Source: Desulfobacterales bacterium
Lineage (GTDB): Bacteria > Desulfobacterota > Desulfobacteria > Desulfobacterales > Desulfosalsimonadaceae
Direction: 5' to 3'
DNA length: 27,228 bases
NCBI GenBank assembly: GCA_007127175.1
Contig: SKZX01000359.1
Location: 1-27,228 of the forward strand
The notes beneath the pieces are model-generated. The model was not told the DNA's origin. It worked only from the letters and a program-made list of their open reading frames with translations, and ran no database searches. Made by a program: the position numbers and the translations under genes. Within the stretch, counting starts at the first letter, position 1, and the number at the start of each line of letters is the position of its first letter. Positions 23,004 through 27,228 of the stretch are shown piece by piece.

Positions 23004-24380
23004 ATGAGCCAGAAACCATGGGACGGCCGGTTTTCAGAGCAGACGGACCGGGCTGTGGAAGCCTTCACGTCCTCCATCGCTGTTGACCGGCGCCTCTATA
23101 CCTACGATATCGACGGCAGCATCGCCCACTCCCGGACCCTGGCGCGGGCGGGGATCCTCACGGAGAAAGAGGCCGACGAGCTGGTTTTCGGCCTTGAAAC
23201 CGTCCGGGGAGAAATCGAGTCCGGGACATTTGAATACAGTGACAGCCTTGAAGACATCCACATGCACATCGAGGACCGGCTTTCTACCCACGTTGGCGGC
23301 CTGGCCAAAAAACTGCACACCGCCCGGAGCCGCAACGACCAGGTCGCACTCGATACCCGGCTCTATGTCAGGGACCAATGCGGCAAAATCATCGGCCACC
23401 TGACCGGACTGTGCAAGGCGTTCACGGACCTGGCGGAAAAATACATCGATGTGGTCATGCCCGGATACACGCACCTCCAGCGGGCGCAGCCGGTCCTGTT
23501 TTCCCACCACATGATGGCGTATTTCGAGATGTTCTCAAGAGATGCGGCGCGCTTTGAAGACTGCCTCAAGCGGGTGGATGTCCTGCCCCTGGGCAGTGCG
23601 GCCCTCGCCGGGACCACCTATCCCCTTGATCGCGCATACACGGCTGAGCTGCTGGGGTTTTCCTCGGTATCGGACAATTCCATGGACGCGGTATCGGATA
23701 GGGATTTTATCCTGGAGTTTTTGTCCTGCGCAGCTATCTGCATGACGCACCTGTCGCGCATATCAGAGGAACTGGTGATCTGGTCTTCTGCGGAGTTTGC
23801 CTTTGTGGACCTGCCCGATGCTTTCTGCACGGGCTCCAGCATTATGCCCCAGAAGAAAAACCCGGACATCCCGGAGCTGGTGCGGGGTAAAGCCGGCCGT
23901 GTCTTCGGCAGCCTGACGGCCATGCTGACCCTGATGAAATCACTCCCCCTGGCGTATAACCGGGACATGCAGGAGGACAAGCCCCCCCTGATGGATGCGG
24001 TCGACACCGTGCGGGCATGCCTTGACATCTATATCCGCATGCTGCCGAAAATTGTTGTCAATCAAAGCATAACCGAGGCGGCTGCCGGCCGGGGATACCT
24101 CAACGCCACGGACATGGCCGACTACCTGGTGGAAAAGGGGATGCCTTTCCGGGAAGCCCACGGTGTCGTGGGAAAGGCCGTGGCCTATGCGCTGGGGGAA
24201 AAAAAGGAGCTCCATGAGCTGGCGTTGGATGAACTGCGGTTTTTCTCGGGCCTTATTGAAGAAGATGTATTTCCGGCCCTGTCGGTCCGGAAGATGATCG
24301 ACCGGAGAACCACCCATGGCGGGACATCCGCCAAAAATGTGGCAGACGCCATTGCCCGGGCAAGAAAGCGGTTCCCCTGA
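23004..24380 (+). CDS. argH: Argininosuccinate lyase
   Basis: ArgH splits argininosuccinate into arginine and fumarate, the last step of the pathway. The 458-residue protein begins with the family start WDGRFSEQTD. It contains HTARSRNDQVALD (about 107-119), TYTHLQ-like GYTHLQRAQP, and the fumarase/aspartase-superfamily signature GSSIMPQKKNPD (277-288), which carries the catalytic serine. Length is typical. The ATG at 23004 has only a weak GGA upstream, and the repeat-filled gap before it may separate it from the argBDFG transcript or alter its expression. A small lipoprotein gene follows after 56 bp. Confidence 0.97.
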   Translation: MSQKPWDGRFSEQTDRAVEAFTSSIAVDRRLYTYDIDGSIAHSRTLARAGILTEKEADELVFGLETVRGEIESGTFEYSDSLEDIHMHIEDRLSTHVGGLAKKLHTARSRNDQVALDTRLYVRDQCGKIIGHLTGLCKAFTDLAEKYIDVVMPGYTHLQRAQPVLFSHHMMAYFEMFSRDAARFEDCLKRVDVLPLGSAALAGTTYPLDRAYTAELLGFSSVSDNSMDAVSDRDFILEFLSCAAICMTHLSRISEELVIWSSAEFAFVDLPDAFCTGSSIMPQKKNPDIPELVRGKAGRVFGSLTAMLTLMKSLPLAYNRDMQEDKPPLMDAVDTVRACLDIYIRMLPKIVVNQSITEAAAGRGYLNATDMADYLVEKGMPFREAHGVVGKAVAYALGEKKELHELALDELRFFSGLIEEDVFPALSVRKMIDRRTTHGGTSAKNVADAIARARKRFP

Positions 24381-24436
24381 TGCAGCCTGAAGCAGGCGGG
24401 GTATTGCGCATTTGAAAAAACCAAGAATATGAAGCC

Positions 24437-24907
24437 ATGAAACCCTTAAGCTTTTTTACATGCGGACCGCTGGCGGCTGCCTGGATCATCCCGGCCGTCC
24501 TGGTCATTGTTTTTTCGGCCGGATGCGGCCGCAAAGGTCCGCCCGTGCCGCCCGAGACATCCCGCCTGCCCGCCATTGCCGATGTCCGCGTTGAACAGGA
24601 AAACGACCGTGCAGTGGTATCATGGACCTTAAGGGATTCGGATTGGGCGCTTCGCAAAAATGCCGCAGGCTTTTATGTGTACCGGGCCGATGCCGGCCGC
24701 CTGCCCGCCGATGGCCCGGATATTTCCGACCGGTTCCGCCAGCTTGCCGTCGTTCCCATCCGCGGGGGGGAAAAGAGGTCTGAAAGATGGCGTTTTGGGG
24801 ATTATCCGCCGCCGGAGTCGGTTGTTTTCTATAAAATCCGTTCGTTTGGGCCCTCGGGCGTTTACGGCCCGGAATCACAAACCGTCAGTGTTGTGCCTGC
24901 TTTTTGA
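24437..24907 (+). CDS. LptM-like lipoprotein with a fibronectin-III-like domain
   Basis: The 156-residue protein has a hydrophobic signal (about 11-28) ending in SAGC, with C30 as the probable lipidation site. Straight after it comes CGRKGPPVPP, which resembles the short conserved head of YifL/LptM lipoproteins (CGLKGPLYFP in E. coli). LptM assists maturation of the LPS transporter LptD. The remaining ~110 residues (about 45-154) look like one beta-sandwich of fibronectin type III style (VSWTLRD, GFYVYRAD, YKIRSFGPSGVYGP). Such a domain is absent from the small E. coli protein. Many proteobacteria place an LptM-like gene just after argH, which supports the link. The lipobox -3 residue is S rather than L. 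Confidence 0.8.
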   Translation: MKPLSFFTCGPLAAAWIIPAVLVIVFSAGCGRKGPPVPPETSRLPAIADVRVEQENDRAVVSWTLRDSDWALRKNAAGFYVYRADAGRLPADGPDISDRFRQLAVVPIRGGEKRSERWRFGDYPPPESVVFYKIRSFGPSGVYGPESQTVSVVPAF

Positions 24908-24909
24908 GA

Positions 24910-25434
24910 ATGGGGAACACCGCTTACATATCCGTAGGGTCAAACATAGGCGACAGCCTTGCCCATTGCAGAAGCGCCGCAGCCTGGCTTGATAGCCGGG
25001 ACGGCATTCGGGTGACCGCCCATTCCCGGTATTACAAAACGGAGCCGGTGGGCTATGCTGACCAGCCATGGTTTGTCAACGCGGTGTTTGCCGTAAAAAC
25101 CGCCCTTTCGCCGGAAGCGCTCCTGGAGACGCTTCAGCAGGCGCAGCGCATCCACGGCAGGGAGAAAAATGCGGTGCGTTTCGGCCCCCGAACATTAGAC
25201 CTTGATATACTTTTTTATAATGATATGATTATGAATCGGTCCGGGCTGGTGATCCCGCATCCCCGGCTCGGCAACCGGCGCTTCGTGCTTGAGCCCCTTT
25301 GCGATATCGCACCGGATCTGGTGCATCCCGCCCTGGGAATTACGGCCCTGGTCCTGCTTGGCGGCCTTCCACCGGACGGTCCCGGGTGCTTATTGCTTGA
25401 AGGGGTCTCCTGGCGGCCTTGCGTTCAAAATTGA
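24910..25434 (+). CDS. folK: 2-amino-4-hydroxy-6-hydroxymethyldihydropteridine diphosphokinase (HPPK)
   Basis: FolK transfers pyrophosphate from ATP to 6-hydroxymethyl-7,8-dihydropterin in folate synthesis. Starting at the ATG at 24910 the protein has 174 residues and begins MGNTAYISVGSNIGDS, the normal HPPK start. A TTG two codons upstream (24904) is possible but unneeded. YKTEPVGYADQPWFVN (about 42-57) forms the pterin site, and the signature RFGPRTLDLDILFY (90-103) holds the Mg-binding D97 and D99. The C-terminus past ~145 is longer than in short homologues. It begins two bases after the lipoprotein stop, so the two genes are coupled. Confidence 0.95.
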   Translation: MGNTAYISVGSNIGDSLAHCRSAAAWLDSRDGIRVTAHSRYYKTEPVGYADQPWFVNAVFAVKTALSPEALLETLQQAQRIHGREKNAVRFGPRTLDLDILFYNDMIMNRSGLVIPHPRLGNRRFVLEPLCDIAPDLVHPALGITALVLLGGLPPDGPGCLLLEGVSWRPCVQN

Positions 25435-25541
25435 GACTGCCGGAATACCGGAATAAATAAATGTCTGCCCGTCAAACCCCTCTGTTTTTCAGCGGTTTGC
25501 GGTTTTTTCACACATCAAACACATTGCAGGAGATCTGGAAT

Positions 25542-26186
25542 ATGAAGTTTTTTATTGATACGGCCAACGTGGATGAAATCCGGGACGCCCATGCCATGGG
25601 TATGGTGGACGGCGTGACGACCAACCCGACGCTCATTGCCAAATCCGGCAGGGATTTCAGGGAAGTGATCGAAGAGATCTGCGAGATCGTGGACGGTCCG
25701 GTCAGCGCAGAAGCCGTGAGCCTTGACGCCGACGGCATGATCGCAGAAGCCCGGGACCTGGCAAAGATTCACAGGAATATCGTGGTCAAGATCCCCATGA
25801 CGGTGGACGGGCTCAAAGCGGTGGGCGTTCTTTCCGGAGAGGGCATTGCCACCAATGTCACCCTGGTGTTTTCACCGCTGCAGGCGCTCATGGCCGCCAA
25901 AGCCGGCGCCACCTATGTCAGCCCCTTTGTGGGGCGGCTGGACGACCTGGCAGCCGACGGCATGGAAATCATCGAACAGATTGCAACCATTTACAACAAC
26001 TACGGTTTTCAGACGGAAATCATTGTTGCAAGCATCCGAAACCCCATACACGTGCTTGAATCGGCCCTTATCGGCGCCGACATCGCCACAATCCCCTATG
26101 ACGTCATCCGGAAGCTGGCTTCGCACCCCCTGACGGACAAGGGCATCCAGGCTTTTCTTGCAGACTGGGACAAGCGGAAAAAATAA
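25542..26186 (+). CDS. tal: Transaldolase (small TalC/FSA-type)
   Basis: The 214-residue protein belongs to the short transaldolase / fructose-6-phosphate aldolase group. The Schiff-base lysine is K83 in VVKIPMT; MKFFIDTANV, GVTTNPTL and TIPYDVI are family motifs. Two positions separate the activities: E. coli FSA has Gln59 and Tyr131, while transaldolases have Glu and Phe. Here E57 (SAEAV) and F129 (SPFVGRLDD) are present, which favours true transaldolase (pentose phosphate pathway). The ATG at 25542 is chosen because AGGAG lies at 25528-25532. A longer open frame from 25461 would add 27 residues unlike the family. Confidence 0.94.
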   Translation: MKFFIDTANVDEIRDAHAMGMVDGVTTNPTLIAKSGRDFREVIEEICEIVDGPVSAEAVSLDADGMIAEARDLAKIHRNIVVKIPMTVDGLKAVGVLSGEGIATNVTLVFSPLQALMAAKAGATYVSPFVGRLDDLAADGMEIIEQIATIYNNYGFQTEIIVASIRNPIHVLESALIGADIATIPYDVIRKLASHPLTDKGIQAFLADWDKRKK

Positions 26187-26208
26187 TTGTGGACGGAAAG
26201 GGGCAGCA

Positions 26209-26787
26209 ATGGCGGAACCGGGGCGTGTAAAGGAAAAGATCGGCAAGGCGCTGATTCACCCGAACACCCTGACCATGTTCAGGGTAATGGCGGTGCCGTT
26301 GCTGATCATCCTGCTGCTCTACGACAACCGCGTGACCGCCATACTGGCGGCGCTGGTGTTTTCCGCCGCGGCCATCACCGATTACCTGGACGGCTACATC
26401 GCACGCCGGTACGGCCTTGTCTCGAACCTTGGAAAGATACTAGACCCCCTGGCGGACAAGATGCTCGTTTCCACGGCGTTTATCATGATGATTCCCTTGG
26501 AACGGGTGCCTGCATGGATCGTGTGCATCATTATCGGCCGGGAACTGGCGATAACAGGGTTCAGGAACATCATATCCGACCACGGCGACGATGCCTCCGC
26601 ATCCATGCTGGGAAAGTACAAGACCGGGTTCCAGATAGCGGCCATCATCCCGCTTTTGATCCATTTCCCTTTTTTCGGTGTTGACTTCCATACAGTTGGC
26701 ACCCTGCTCTTATGGATCGCGCTGGTTTTCACGGTATGGTCCGGGGTGGATTATATCGTGCGGTTCCGGAAGTATATCGAGTATTAA
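26209..26787 (+). CDS. pgsA: CDP-diacylglycerol--glycerol-3-phosphate 3-phosphatidyltransferase
   Basis: PgsA makes phosphatidylglycerol phosphate, the committed step to phosphatidylglycerol and cardiolipin, in the inner membrane. The 192-residue protein begins with the usual NTLTMFRVMAVP segment. It contains the complete CDP-alcohol phosphotransferase motif: D58, D61-G62, A65-R66, G75, D79 and D83. About five to six hydrophobic helices are visible. The ATG at 26209 has AAGGGG at 26198-26203; an upstream in-frame ATG at 26158 lies inside the transaldolase gene and is unlikely. It begins 22 bp after tal and is followed by two tRNA genes, echoing E. coli pgsA-glyW-cysT. Confidence 0.95.
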   Translation: MAEPGRVKEKIGKALIHPNTLTMFRVMAVPLLIILLLYDNRVTAILAALVFSAAAITDYLDGYIARRYGLVSNLGKILDPLADKMLVSTAFIMMIPLERVPAWIVCIIIGRELAITGFRNIISDHGDDASASMLGKYKTGFQIAAIIPLLIHFPFFGVDFHTVGTLLLWIALVFTVWSGVDYIVRFRKYIEY

Positions 26788-26917
26788 GACATCGGGCAAA
26801 AGGGCTGACCGCTGGGATCCCGGCGTCGCCATAGCGCGTCATTGCGATGCAAAACAGGCCCTTGTTCCTGCATGCTGCGGGGGCAGAAGACTTTTTGAGA
26901 ATCCGCCTGTTTTTCTG

Positions 26918-26955
26918 TTGACAAACAAAGGAAAAGACCTTAGGTATTGTATAAA
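26918..26955 (+). promoter_or_regulatory. Candidate tRNA promoter with irregular spacing
   Basis: A perfect TTGACA (26918-26923) and TATAAA (26950-26955) lie just before tRNA-Gly, but 26 bp apart, too far for one sigma70 promoter. TATAAA alone would place the start about 5 bases before the tRNA. Another -10-like TATTGT at 26945 gives 21 bp. The exact promoter is therefore unclear. Confidence 0.3.
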
Positions 26956-26966
26956 TTTTTCAGCGA

Positions 26967-27041
<75 letters not shown>

Positions 27042-27069
27042 TTTTTTTCTCTTTTGTTTCCCATCTCCC

Positions 27070-27144
27070 GGCGGCATAGCCAAGTGGTAAGGCAACGGCC
27101 TGCAAAGCCGATATTCACCGGTTCGAATCCGGTTGCCGCCTCCA
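27070..27144 (+). tRNA. tRNA-Cys (GCA)
   Basis: The acceptor GGCGGCA (27070-27076) pairs with TGCCGCC (27134-27140). The anticodon loop CTGCAAA gives GCA, the T arm contains GTTCGAATC, and CCA is encoded at 27142-27144. The outermost anticodon-stem pair appears to be an A-A mismatch. It lies 28 bp after tRNA-Gly and is probably cotranscribed. Confidence 0.96.
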
Positions 27145-27228
27145 ATACCCTTTTCGGTCTGCAGTTCTTTTCATAAAAATACCCGGCTTTTTCCGCCTCG
27201 CACTTAACGGCTCATCACAGAAGCTCAC

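Noticed and set aside
25461..25541. Longer start for the transaldolase
   Set aside because: The extra 27 residues do not match the family, and a good AGGAG stands before the ATG at 25542.

Overview
The window looks like a chromosomal housekeeping segment of a moderately GC-rich Gram-negative bacterium. It most likely comes from the Desulfobacterota (a sulfate-reducer-like 'deltaproteobacterium'). This placement is inferred from gene order (yajC-secD-secF; xerC-hslV-hslU-argB-argD-argF-argG-argH; pgsA-tRNA-Gly-tRNA-Cys), from the form of SecF, and from the intergenic hairpin repeats. No 16S gene or other decisive marker is present. I see no phage, IS transposase, CRISPR array or plasmid gene.

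Layout. 1-948 is a repeat-rich gene-poor stretch. It holds two inverted copies of a ~215-bp foldback element, one short hairpin repeat, and a good sigma70-type promoter that reads into yajC-secD-secF (accessory Sec translocase). dprA and topA follow and overlap by one base. Two genes then run on the minus strand (7664-11232): a TPR-repeat lipoprotein and, downstream of it, a membrane-anchored coiled-coil protein of unknown function whose C-terminus looks RelE/ParE-like. Divergently from these run coaBC (pantothenate to phosphopantetheine) and an unusual uracil-DNA-glycosylase-superfamily gene. 13387-14008 is a second repeat island. It is followed by a strong promoter, a structured leader and a small Rho_N/SAP-like basic protein, then a HAD phosphatase of the 5'(3')-deoxyribonucleotidase type, xerC, and the hslV-hslU protease.

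The second half is an arginine block, argB-argD-argF-argG-argH. It carries all steps from N-acetylglutamate to arginine except ArgC and the deacetylation or transacetylation step. A LptM-like lipoprotein, folK, a small transaldolase and pgsA follow, then tRNA-Gly(GCC) and tRNA-Cys(GCA), echoing the pgsA-glyW-cysT order of enterobacteria.

Most genes are ordinary. The items worth a second look are: the paired foldback elements, whose outer arms differ between copies yet stay self-complementary; a family of about seven short hairpins placed only between genes, with covarying stems; a composite palindrome island with a perfect 20-bp stem; the sensor-like/coiled-coil/RelE-like protein with its TPR lipoprotein partner; a glycosylase that keeps its Fe-S cysteines but has altered catalytic motifs; and a SecF with two apparent extra membrane segments.
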